Of a stretch of 6,909 nucleotides of DNA, positions 1 through 5,634 are shown in pieces; position 1 is the stretch's first letter; each line of letters starts with the position of its first letter. The position numbers were made by a program, and so were the translations under genes. The DNA is from Actinomycetota bacterium (lineage in GTDB: Bacteria > Actinomycetota > Acidimicrobiia > Spongiisociales > UBA11373), in the NCBI GenBank assembly GCA_030688105.1, contig JAUYIV010000013.1, positions 1 through 6,909 on the forward strand, read 5' to 3'. The notes beneath the pieces are model-generated. The model saw only the letters and a program-made list of their open reading frames with translations. It made no database searches and had not been told where the DNA came from.

Positions 1-1101
1 GGGCTGGCCGACACCGGTCACCTGTTCAGCGGCCCTGGTGGCGGGGTTGTGTTGACGCCTCCCGGGTCGATCTGGTTCATGCCGAGCGAGAACTCGCGGC
101 CGTCGCTCGTCATCGACGGGCTGTCTGGGGGGCTCTTCGCCCCCCCCAGCCATGGAGGCCTCATCTCGTTCATTCGGCTCGACGGAACATCTGGGATCAT
201 CTCTCTCCCGGAAGGAGACGTCGTGTACACCGCTCCGAGCGGGATGGTTGTGCGCGGTATCAATGACGACGGTTCTCTGGTCGTCATTGGCGAACCACTG
301 AATGAGGACCGCACCGCGGACCAAGAGTCCATCGTGTTGGACACCGGTACAGGAGCGGAGATCGGCCGGATCCCGAGCGCGGAGATCTACCACTTCAGCC
401 CGGACTCCAGCATGCTCTTCCAGTCATGCTGCGGGAACTACGCGCTGCCGTCGCTATACCTGCTTCCGCAGATGGATCTGCTGGCCACCCAGGACAGTTT
501 TATTATCAAGATCACCGACGGTGGGGAGCTGCTGGCGCTCACGCCCGTCGGTTCGGACAGGACGGGCCGAGTGTGGCTCGTCGATGTAGAGGCTCTTCGT
601 GAGTCGAAGAATCTCGAATCCTCCCGGGTCGCCGAAATCGACGCCCACTCGGGGATCGTCTTCCTCGACTTCAGCGCCGACGGAGGGCTGCTCGCCACCA
701 CCACGTTCGACGAGCCCATCCGGATTTGGGACATCGCCGGCGTCCTGGATGGGAGCGAACCGCGGCTCATCGCCGAGATCGATGCCGGGCGCAGGGTGGG
801 ACCGCCAGCGCTCGAGTTCCGTCCCGACGGCATGCGCATCTTGTCGAAGGCCGCCGACGGCAAGATCCGCCAGTTCGTAGTCCACTCCGACGAGCTCCTC
901 GACATCGCCCTCGACCGACTGACGAGGGGTCTCACGCCCAGCGAGTGCGAGGTCTTCGGGATCGAGCCCTGCCGGACCCTGGAAGAGATGAGGACAGCCA
1001 CGGGTACCTCATCTCGCCTGGTCAGGCGGTTTCGGTCGTCGCGGGGGCGGGATTCGTCGGTGGGCGCTACTGGGATTGAACCAGTGACCTCTGCCGTGTG
1101 A
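1..1101 (+). CDS. WD40/beta-propeller-like protein, C-terminal part (5' end outside window)
   Basis: The frame is open to the left edge, so this is the C-terminal part of a longer protein; the GTG at 49 is only the first start-like codon inside the window. What can be seen is irregular beta-rich sequence followed by two propeller-like repeats. The first is around 640-750, with a 'DFSADGGLLATTTFDEPIRIWDI' type blade cut here to its hallmarks: SADG, then a terminal WD. The second is around 810-880 with RPDGMRI and a degenerate end. The tail carries LTRGLTPSEC, which resembles the end of actinobacterial WD40 proteins that often follow a regulatory or kinase module; that module is not visible here. 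The last 13 or so residues (GATGIEPVTSAV) are the translated 3' part of a tRNA-Val-like sequence, so the native C-terminus has probably been lost or extended by recombination. The specific function is unknown. Confidence 0.7.
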   Translation, partial: GLADTGHLFSGPGGGVVLTPPGSIWFMPSENSRPSLVIDGLSGGLFAPPSHGGLISFIRLDGTSGIISLPEGDVVYTAPSGMVVRGINDDGSLVVIGEPLNEDRTADQESIVLDTGTGAEIGRIPSAEIYHFSPDSSMLFQSCCGNYALPSLYLLPQMDLLATQDSFIIKITDGGELLALTPVGSDRTGRVWLVDVEALRESKNLESSRVAEIDAHSGIVFLDFSADGGLLATTTFDEPIRIWDIAGVLDGSEPRLIAEIDAGRRVGPPALEFRPDGMRILSKAADGKIRQFVVHSDELLDIALDRLTRGLTPSECEVFGIEPCRTLEEMRTATGTSSRLVRRFRSSRGRDSSVGATGIEPVTSAV

Positions 1102-1102
1102 A
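1061..1102 (-). pseudogene. 3' fragment of tRNA-Val(CAC), possible att-site remnant
   Basis: Read on the - strand, this has an acceptor 3' strand AGCGCCC plus discriminator A (1061-1068). A perfect 5-bp T arm follows (1069-1073 with 1081-1085) around a UUCAAUC loop. Next come the anticodon 3' stem GGCAG (1091-1095) and a 7-nt loop UUCACAC carrying CAC (1098-1100). Beyond 1102 the tRNA consensus fails: the expected CUGCC is UUACC, and no normal D arm follows. tRNA 3' halves starting at the anticodon loop are typical integration cores of tyrosine-integrase elements, so a left-over att half is one explanation. A decayed tRNA gene is the other. Confidence 0.6.
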
Positions 1103-1215
1103 GGTAAAACAGGGGTTCTCGGGACCTGGAGAAACGCCCAGAAATGGCCTCTGACCTGGGGTTTTCGCGCGCTCAGATAGCCCCCACCCCCGACGGGCAC
1201 CAGGCAGTAGCACCC

Positions 1216-1236
1216 GCGGACCAAATGCGGACCAAA
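1216..1236. repeat. Two direct copies of GCGGACCAAA, possible integrase arm sites
   Basis: The 10-mer GCGGACCAAA occurs at 1216-1225 and again at 1227-1236, giving an 11-bp period of about one helical turn. A shorter CGGACCA lies at 1266-1272. The copies sit about 110 bp from the tRNA-Val fragment, on the side where an integrated element would have been attached. Closely spaced direct repeats beside a tRNA-derived core fit arm-type binding sites of a tyrosine recombinase, but no integrase gene is in the window. Confidence 0.35.
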
Positions 1237-1308
1237 CGCGCATAAGGACGACCAGCGCCGATCGACGGACCAGCGAGAATCCCTTACGTCACAAGGGACC
1301 TCGCGCAG

Positions 1309-1382
1309 CACGCCCGGAGGGACTCGAACCCCCAACCTCCTGGTCCGTAGCCAGACGCTCTATCCAATTGAGCTACGGGCGC
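1309..1382 (-). tRNA. tRNA-Arg(ACG)
   Basis: The gene is a complete cloverleaf of 74 nt including discriminator G at 1309; no CCA is encoded. The acceptor stem GCGCCCG pairs with CGGGCGU. The 5' half has the standard U8-A9-GCUC block, and the anticodon stem-loop is UCUGG-CUACGGA-CCAGG, with ACG at 1346-1348. The T loop is UUCGAGU. In bacteria the A34 of this tRNA is deaminated to inosine by TadA so that it reads CGU, CGC and CGA; a tadA gene lies at 4612-5070. Confidence 0.95.
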
Positions 1383-1484
1383 ATGTTGCTCTCGGATCAT
1401 GTAACCAACGGGCCGCCGGATCGATTGCGGCCCTCGGCCGTCAGACGGCGAGCAACCGGCATCGTAGCCGCGGGCTCCATCGTG

Positions 1485-1898
1485 TCATTGCGGGCCCCCG
1501 CGGTCCGTCACGGCATCCAGAACGCGTTGGAGCCGGGCCCGAGCTTCAGAGGCTACGGCTTGGAGTTCGTCGTTGCCCGCGAGGCCGACCATCGTGCCGG
1601 GGTCGAGGATGGCCACCACGGTCTCGGTCCCGTCCTCGTACACGATCACGTTGCACGGCAGGAGAAGTCCGACGTCGGGTTCGCTCTGCAATGCCTCGTT
1701 GGCGAGCTGCGGGTTGCAGGCGCCGAGTATGAGGTACGGGGCCCGATCGATTCCGAGTTTCGTCTTCAGCGTGGCGGCGACGTCGATCTCGGTGAGGACC
1801 CCGAACCCCTCGGCCGCCAGTGCGGCGCGCACTCTGGTCTCGGCGTCGCCTATCGTCAATCGCGTCCGTGTCTTCAGCCCGTAACCGATCTGGTCCAT
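1485..1898 (-). CDS. DUF302 domain protein
   Basis: This 137-residue protein starts at ATG 1898. A purine-rich GGGAGGAG Shine-Dalgarno-like stretch lies about 10 nt upstream of that ATG, and the open frame further 5' is arginine-rich low-complexity sequence that does not look coding. The body matches the small soluble DUF302 fold: an N-terminal segment ending in a conserved Gly-Phe-Gly-Val-Leu-Thr-Glu-Ile-Asp strand (about residues 31-39), then a Lys-rich turn (45-48). A Leu-Gly-Ala-Cys-Asn-Pro segment follows (58-63), then LLPCNV (79-84) and an acidic turn with a beta strand (YEDGTETVVAILDP). The two cysteines, C61 and C82, sit at positions commonly conserved in the family. The biochemical role of DUF302 is not established; a metal- or redox-related role is only inference. 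It is divergent from the DUF885 peptidase gene. Confidence 0.85.
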   Translation of the reverse strand: MDQIGYGLKTRTRLTIGDAETRVRAALAAEGFGVLTEIDVAATLKTKLGIDRAPYLILGACNPQLANEALQSEPDVGLLLPCNVIVYEDGTETVVAILDPGTMVGLAGNDELQAVASEARARLQRVLDAVTDRGGPQ

Positions 1899-1932
1899 CT
1901 CGACGTGCTCCTCCCGGACGTCACCTACACCG

Positions 1933-1945
1933 GAGACCGGGTCTC
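1933..1945. promoter_or_regulatory. Perfect palindrome in the divergent spacer, operator candidate
   Basis: GAGACC-G-GGTCTC is a perfect inverted repeat with 6-nt arms and a 1-nt centre. It sits between the start of the DUF302 gene (1898, -) and that of the DUF885 gene (1988, +), where a regulator could control both. A weak -10-like TATCGT follows at 1956-1961 for the + strand. No regulator gene is nearby. Confidence 0.3.
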
Positions 1946-1987
1946 GGCCCTGCCCTATCGTTGCATCGGGCCGACCGAAGGATGGAC

Positions 1988-3661
1988 GTGAACGAGCAGA
2001 TCTCGAAACTGGCGGACCGCTACTGGGACCGGGTGATGGAGGCGAACCCCCTCTGGGCCTCCCTCCTCGGTGACCACCGATTCGATACCGAGGTCGAGGA
2101 CCGCTCCCGAGATGCCGAGGACGCCCTGATCGACGATCTCGACGCCATCGTCGCCGAGGCGAGCACCTTCGATCCTGCATCCCTCGACAAGGACGATCGC
2201 ATAACCCGCCACGTCCTCCTCTTCGAGGCTGGATCCCAGGCCGACGCCCTCCGGTCGCGCATGCCCGAGTTCCTCGTCGACCCGATGCTCGGCGTCCACA
2301 TGGACATCATCCAGGGGGTCTCCCAACTGCGCGCCGGCACCAAGGAGCAGGCGGACGCATTCATCGTCAAGGCATCGAAGACGGGGCGCCTCTTCGATCA
2401 GGCGCTCGACCGCCACCGCGAGGGAGTCGCCAACGGCCGAACCCCACCCCGGGTCGCCATCGAGAAGGTGCTCAAGCAGATCGACGCCTATGTGGCCGCC
2501 CCGCTGGAAGCGGATGCGTTCATGCAGATCGCTCTCTCGGATGAGATGTCGGAAGAGGACGCCGATCAATGGCGTGTCGAGATGATCGAGCAGGTGCGCG
2601 AGGTGATCCGCCCGGGCTTCGCCCGCTATCGGGACGGCGTGGCCACCGACATCCTCCCCCACGCCCGCCCGCCGGAGAAGTCCGGCGTGTGCTGGCTCCC
2701 CGACGGTGAGGAGATCTACAAGCGCGCCGTTCGGCGCTACACCTCCCTCGACCTCGACCCGCGCGACGTTCACCAGATCGGGCTCGACGAGATCGCCTCA
2801 CTCGAAGACGAATACCGCGCCCTCGGCGAACCGGTGCTCGGCACCACCGATGTCCCGGAGATCTACGAGCGCCTCCGCAACGACCCGGCACTTCGATTCG
2901 GGACCGCCGACGAGGTCCATCAGGCTGCCGAGAGCGCCCTGAGGAGGGCACGGGAAGCGATTCCCAAATGGTTTGGACGCCTGCCCGAGGCCCCGTGCAT
3001 GGTGCAGCCCATCCCGGACATCGGCGCCGCCGACGCCACCCTGGCCTACTACTTCCCGCCCGCGGAGGACGGGAGCCGGCCCGGGATCTTCTTCATCAAC
3101 CTGACCGAGCCGACGACCCGGACCCGTTTCGAGTCGGAGGCGCTGGCATTCCACGAGAGCATCCCCGGACACCATCTCCAGATCGCGATCGCCCAGGAGC
3201 TCGACGGGGTGCCCGCCTTCAGGCGGAACGGCCTGGTCACGGTCTACACCGAGGGTTGGGGCCTCTACACCGAGCGGCTCTCCGACGAGATGGGCCTCTA
3301 CTCGGGCGACCTGGAGCGGATGGGGATCCTGTCGTTCGACTCGTGGCGAGCCGGGAGGCTCGTGGTCGACACCGGACTGCACGCCCTCGGCTGGAGCCGC
3401 CGACAGGCGATCGACTACCTGATGGAGAACTCACCTCAGGCGCCGAACAACATCGTCAACGAGGTCGACCGCTATATCGGGTACGTCGGTCAGGCGCTCG
3501 CCTACAAGATCGGCCAGCGTGAGCTGTTCCGGCTGCGGGCCGAGGCCCAGCGGGCGATGGGTAGCCGGTTCGACATCAAGGGATACCACGACACCGTCCT
3601 CGAGAACGGACCGGTGCCACTCGACCTCCTCGGCCAGCTCGTCAGCGAGTGGGTCGCCTAG
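1988..3661 (+). CDS. DUF885-family zinc metallopeptidase
   Basis: The predicted protein is 557 residues, close to the usual 550-600 of DUF885 proteins. The family's catalytic signature HESIPGHH is at residues 389-396, within ALAFHESIPGHHLQ: two histidines of an HExxxGH-type zinc site plus the glutamate base. The downstream TEGWGLYTE supplies the likely third zinc ligand (E422). The C-terminus has the typical RYIGYVGQALAYKIG followed by FDIKGYHD and a final PL..L block. No signal peptide or membrane segment is seen, so it is probably cytoplasmic. The family is thought to cleave small peptides or dipeptide-like substrates, but the substrate here is unknown. GTG at 1988 is chosen because GAAGGA (1977-1982) lies 5 nt before it; the in-frame ATG at 1982 overlaps that site and is the alternative, adding two residues. 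The gene converges on the PDZ protein gene and their stops overlap. Confidence 0.9.
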   Translation: MNEQISKLADRYWDRVMEANPLWASLLGDHRFDTEVEDRSRDAEDALIDDLDAIVAEASTFDPASLDKDDRITRHVLLFEAGSQADALRSRMPEFLVDPMLGVHMDIIQGVSQLRAGTKEQADAFIVKASKTGRLFDQALDRHREGVANGRTPPRVAIEKVLKQIDAYVAAPLEADAFMQIALSDEMSEEDADQWRVEMIEQVREVIRPGFARYRDGVATDILPHARPPEKSGVCWLPDGEEIYKRAVRRYTSLDLDPRDVHQIGLDEIASLEDEYRALGEPVLGTTDVPEIYERLRNDPALRFGTADEVHQAAESALRRAREAIPKWFGRLPEAPCMVQPIPDIGAADATLAYYFPPAEDGSRPGIFFINLTEPTTRTRFESEALAFHESIPGHHLQIAIAQELDGVPAFRRNGLVTVYTEGWGLYTERLSDEMGLYSGDLERMGILSFDSWRAGRLVVDTGLHALGWSRRQAIDYLMENSPQAPNNIVNEVDRYIGYVGQALAYKIGQRELFRLRAEAQRAMGSRFDIKGYHDTVLENGPVPLDLLGQLVSEWVA

Positions 3662-4233
3662 CCACCCGGGAGAGGGTGGGGTGGGAAGAGCCCGGGCGGC
3701 TCGCCCCCGGCCGGGCGCGTACCGATCTCGGCCACCAGAGTCAGTGACTGGTCGCCGCGCAGGACGGTGAACTCCATCGCCGTCCCGGGCTCGACGGCAC
3801 GAACGATCCGCGCCAGGGCCTCCATCGACGGCACGTCATGATCGCTGGCGGCAACCACGAGGTCGCCGGGCTCGAATCCGGCGGCGTCGGCGGGCGAGCC
3901 CGGTAGGACGTCGAGGATCAGGACGCCTTCGAGGCCATCAGCGGCGGTCCCCATCACGCCGAGGAAGCCATGGCCGTCCGCAGGTGGGGTGACGACACGC
4001 GGGCCTCCCCGTTGCCGGTCCCCACTCACGGTGGAATCATCCTCGCCCACCGCATGACCGACGGCGAAGCCGAAGCTGAAGACCGCGACCGCGGCCAGAA
4101 ACAGCAAGGCGCCGAGAAAGCGGCGGTCTTTCAGAAGCGGCGGGCCCTCCGAGGTCGGTTCGCTCCGAGCTTTCGTCTCGGGGCGCGAACGACGGCTCTT
4201 GGGAGCCTCCTTCGGGGTGGGCTTGGTTGTCAT
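3658..4233 (-). CDS. Membrane-anchored PDZ-domain protein (no protease domain)
   Basis: The predicted protein is 191 residues. ATG 4233 is chosen because GGAG lies 5 nt upstream; an in-frame ATG at 4293 would add 20 unconvincing residues. The layout is a Lys/Arg-rich cytoplasmic N-terminus (1-37), one hydrophobic segment (about 38-60, LGALLFLAAVAVFSFGFAVG) and a short acidic and Gly-rich linker. A PDZ domain follows (about 88-172) with the carboxylate-binding loop HGFLGV and the hallmark PGSPADAAGFEPGDLVVA. The end is proline-rich. This matches the anchor and PDZ halves of actinobacterial HtrA/DegP or S2P-type proteins, but no catalytic triad or HExxH is present, so it is probably a scaffold or sensor that binds protein C-termini outside the membrane. 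Its partner is unknown. It lies downstream of tRNA-Ser(GGA) on the same strand. Confidence 0.8.
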   Translation of the reverse strand: MTTKPTPKEAPKSRRSRPETKARSEPTSEGPPLLKDRRFLGALLFLAAVAVFSFGFAVGHAVGEDDSTVSGDRQRGGPRVVTPPADGHGFLGVMGTAADGLEGVLILDVLPGSPADAAGFEPGDLVVAASDHDVPSMEALARIVRAVEPGTAMEFTVLRGDQSLTLVAEIGTRPAGGEPPGLFPPHPLPGG

Positions 4234-4375
4234 GATCGCTCCATTGGTCGCACCGATGCCGACAACGCCCAGTGTGCTGCAGCTCGCTCGCAATGGGTAG
4301 CGAGGATGGCACGAGAGTGCCCGGCTCCGCCCGGCGATTCTCGATCCATGGCAGCAGACGACAAGATCTCAGCGG

Positions 4376-4466
4376 CGGAGGGAGAGGGATTTGAACCCTC
4401 GTGGCGACTTTCGCCGCCAACACGCTTTCCAGGCGTGCGCACTAGGCCAGACTATGCGATCCCTCC
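4376..4466 (-). tRNA. tRNA-Ser(GGA)
   Basis: This is a 91-nt class II tRNA. The acceptor stem GGAGGGA pairs with UCCCUCC, with discriminator G at 4376. The anticodon arm is CACGC-CUGGAAA-GCGUG with anticodon GGA, and there is a long variable arm (GGCGGC..., with GCGAAAGUCGCC forming its stem). The T arm is GAGGG-UUCAAAU-CCCUC. It reads UCC and UCU. No CCA is encoded. It is transcribed away from tadA and towards the PDZ protein gene. Confidence 0.95.
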
Positions 4467-4478
4467 GGGTGGCTTGGG

Positions 4479-4505
4479 AGTGTAGGTCGACCCTCGCCGA
4501 GCCAA
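4479..4505 (-). promoter_or_regulatory. Possible promoter of tRNA-Ser(GGA)
   Basis: On the - strand, TACACT (4484-4479) fits the TANNNT -10 pattern of actinobacterial sigma-A-type promoters, and TTGGCT (4505-4500) resembles a -35. The 15-nt spacer is short. Transcription would begin around 4472, leaving a short leader before the mature 5' end at 4466. Confidence 0.35.
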
Positions 4506-4595
4506 GGGGGCATCGGAGCCGGGGTTTCCTAAGTGCTCGCTGCACTCGGGCGGCCGGTCCTCGAAGATACTCGCGTCAGAATGCAGCAACGGCTG

Positions 4596-4608
4596 ACATC
4601 TGAGATGT
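4596..4608. repeat. Small palindrome just before tadA
   Basis: ACATC-TGA-GATGT is a perfect inverted repeat with 5-nt arms that ends 3 nt before the ATG at 4612. It could act as an operator or as an mRNA hairpin near the start codon. If translation begins at 4639 instead, it lies in the leader. With arms this short, chance is a real possibility. Confidence 0.2.
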
Positions 4609-4611
4609 GAT

Positions 4612-5070
4612 ATGACGACATCAGTGCTCGAGGGTGCGATGCGAACCGCCATCGACGAGGCGCGGTTGGCGCTCGCCCATGGTGACGTGCCGGTCGGTGC
4701 GGTCCTCCTGAATCCGACGGGAAAGGTCGCCGCCGTCGACCACAACCGTAAGGAGGAGCTGCGGGATCCCACTGCCCACGCCGAGATCCTGGTCCTCTCC
4801 CACGCGGCGCGGGCCTCCGGCGACTGGCGGCTCGAGGGTCACACCCTGGTGGTGACCCTCGAGCCGTGTGCGATGTGCGCGATGGCGGCCGTCTGGGCGC
4901 GGATCGATCGGATCGTCTACGGCGCGGCCGATCCCCGCGCCGGCGCGGCATGGAGCCTGTACAACATCCCTCAAGACGAGCGTCTCAACCACCGGATCGA
5001 CATCGTGGCCGGGGTACTCGCCGAAGAATCCTCCGCCCTGCTCGAGGAGTTCTTCAGTTCGCGGCGATAA
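4612..5070 (+). CDS. tadA: tRNA-specific adenosine deaminase TadA
   Basis: The predicted 152-residue protein is a normal length for TadA. It is a zinc cytidine-deaminase-fold enzyme that converts A34 of tRNA-Arg(ACG) to inosine in the cytoplasm. The zinc site is complete: HAE (H56, catalytic E58) in PTAHAEIL, and PCAMC (P85, C86, C89) in LEPCAMC. The family-typical ARIDRIVYGAADPRAGA follows at 96-112, with RLNHRIDIVAGV near the end. This tail favours tRNA adenosine deaminase over guanine or cytosine deaminases. The ATG at 4639 (codon 10, MRTAIDEA) is an alternative start with GAGGG 4 nt upstream and fits the usual TadA N-terminus well; the longer form is reported because no upstream sequence rules it out. 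Three tRNA-Ser genes follow on the same strand. Confidence 0.95.
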   Translation: MTTSVLEGAMRTAIDEARLALAHGDVPVGAVLLNPTGKVAAVDHNRKEELRDPTAHAEILVLSHAARASGDWRLEGHTLVVTLEPCAMCAMAAVWARIDRIVYGAADPRAGAAWSLYNIPQDERLNHRIDIVAGVLAEESSALLEEFFSSRR

Positions 5071-5120
5071 ACGGCGAAGAGGTCACCCGTGGCTGCCACA
5101 ATCGCTGTCGCAGTCCACTG

Positions 5121-5162
5121 CTGACAGTGAACAGTCGACAGCCTGTGAACTGTCAACTCCTT
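5121..5162. repeat. Palindromic 7-nt-period repeat, copy 1 (before tRNA-Ser CGA)
   Basis: The sequence is built of related heptamers such as ACAGTGA, ACAGTCG and CTGTGAA on both strands. The part from 5134 to 5162 is identical to 5281-5309 upstream of the next tRNA. It is non-coding and sits directly against the tRNA 5' end. Confidence 0.75.
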
Positions 5163-5251
5163 GGAGGGGTGGCCGAGCGGACGAAGGCGGCAGTCTCGAA
5201 AACTGTTGGGCCGGGTTTCCGGTCCCGTGGGTTCGAATCCCACCCCCTCCG
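5163..5251 (+). tRNA. tRNA-Ser(CGA)
   Basis: This is an 89-nt class II tRNA. The acceptor stem GGAGGGG pairs with CCCCUCC, with discriminator G at 5251. The anticodon arm is GCAGU-CUCGAAA-ACUGU with CGA at 5197-5199, and the long variable arm GGGCCGG...CCGGUCC follows. The T arm is GUGGG-UUCGAAU-CCCAC. It reads UCG. No CCA is encoded. The 5' half and leader are identical to those of tRNA-Ser(UGA) 147 bp downstream. Confidence 0.95.
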
Positions 5252-5257
5252 CGGAAT

Positions 5258-5309
5258 GAGTCGACAGTTCACAGTGAACTGTCGACAGCCTGTGAACTGT
5301 CAACTCCTT
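5258..5309. repeat. Palindromic 7-nt-period repeat, copy 2 with 27-nt perfect palindrome
   Basis: Between the CGA and UGA serine tRNAs, 5260-5286 is a perfect inverted repeat with 13-nt arms (GTCGACAGTTCAC) and a single central A. It is followed by the shared block 5281-5309. The sequence continues the same heptamer family as copy 1. Confidence 0.8.
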
Positions 5310-5396
5310 GGAGGGGTGGCCGAGCGGACGAAGGCGGCAGTCTTGAAAACTGCTGGGCCCTCCGGGGTCTCGTGGGTTCGAATCCCACCCCCTCCG
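5310..5396 (+). tRNA. tRNA-Ser(UGA)
   Basis: This is an 87-nt class II tRNA. The acceptor GGAGGGG pairs with CCCCUCC, with discriminator G at 5396. The anticodon arm GCAGU-CUUGAAA-ACUGC has anticodon UGA; the long variable arm (GGGCCCUCCGGGGUCUC) and T arm GUGGG-UUCGAAU-CCCAC follow. It reads UCA and, by wobble, other UCN codons. Its first 34 nt match tRNA-Ser(CGA) exactly; the first difference is anticodon base 34 (C in one, U in the other). Confidence 0.95.
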
Positions 5397-5406
5397 CGCG
5401 AGGAAG

Positions 5407-5446
5407 TAGACAGCCTGTGAACTGTCGACTGTGAACTGTCGACTCT
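5407..5446. repeat. 7-nt-period repeat, copy 3 (after tRNA-Ser UGA)
   Basis: The 14-mer TGTGAACTGTCGAC occurs twice in exact tandem (5416-5429 and 5430-5443), that is, four units of 7 nt. It is preceded by GACAGCC, which is shared with the other two copies. It lies between the UGA and GCU serine tRNA genes. Confidence 0.75.
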
Positions 5447-5488
5447 CCTGTCACAATGCCTGCAGCTCTGCGAAAGCAGCTCAGACCT

Positions 5489-5583
<95 letters not shown>

Positions 5584-5585
5584 CC

Positions 5586-5608
5586 TGCCCGTTCCCCGGC
5601 AACGGGCA
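5586..5608. terminator. GC-rich hairpin between tRNA-Ser(GCU) and SRP RNA
   Basis: TGCCCGTT (5586-5593) pairs with AACGGGCA (5601-5608) around a 7-nt loop. It follows tRNA-Ser(GCU) on the + strand and lies downstream of the SRP RNA on the - strand, so it could end transcription of both. There is no T tract, and the right arm is part of the GGGCAAC array, so the terminator role is uncertain. Confidence 0.3.
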
Positions 5609-5633
5609 ACGGGCAACGGGCAACGGGCAACGG
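5597..5633. repeat. GGGCAAC tandem array, left of SRP RNA gene
   Basis: There are four exact GGGCAAC units (5604-5631), preceded by one imperfect unit CGGCAAC (5597-5603). The array abuts the 3' end of the SRP RNA gene. The same heptamer in the same orientation recurs on the other side of that gene. Confidence 0.85.
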
Positions 5634-5634
5634 T

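Noticed and set aside
1437..1449. GCCGT-CAG-ACGGC hairpin as a terminator after the DUF302 gene
   Set aside because: It has a short stem, a 3-nt loop and no T tract; hairpins of this size are expected by chance in GC-rich DNA.
1820..1987. Upstream extension of the DUF885 reading frame
   Set aside because: It is arginine-rich, overlaps the DUF302 coding region and lacks a ribosome binding site; the GTG at 1988 has a well-spaced one.
1368..1991. Long + strand open frame opposite DUF302
   Set aside because: It is antisense to the DUF302 gene, starts inside the tRNA-Arg gene and has no recognisable domain.
2520..3522. Several long open frames on both strands inside the DUF885 gene
   Set aside because: They are GC-rich shadow frames of the peptidase with low-complexity Arg/Pro/Ser composition and no domains.
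4308..4321. GGCAC-GAGA-GTGCC hairpin as a terminator after tRNA-Ser(GGA)
   Set aside because: It has a 5-bp stem without a T tract on either strand, so it is too weak to call.
5121..5446. Repeated units considered as a CRISPR array
   Set aside because: The units are 7 nt with no unique spacers, are interrupted by tRNA genes, and no cas genes are present.
4971..5454. - strand frames with 'GVGFEPT' and + strand frames with 'GVAERTKAAV'
   Set aside because: They are translations of the tRNA-Ser genes and repeats, a well-known annotation artefact.
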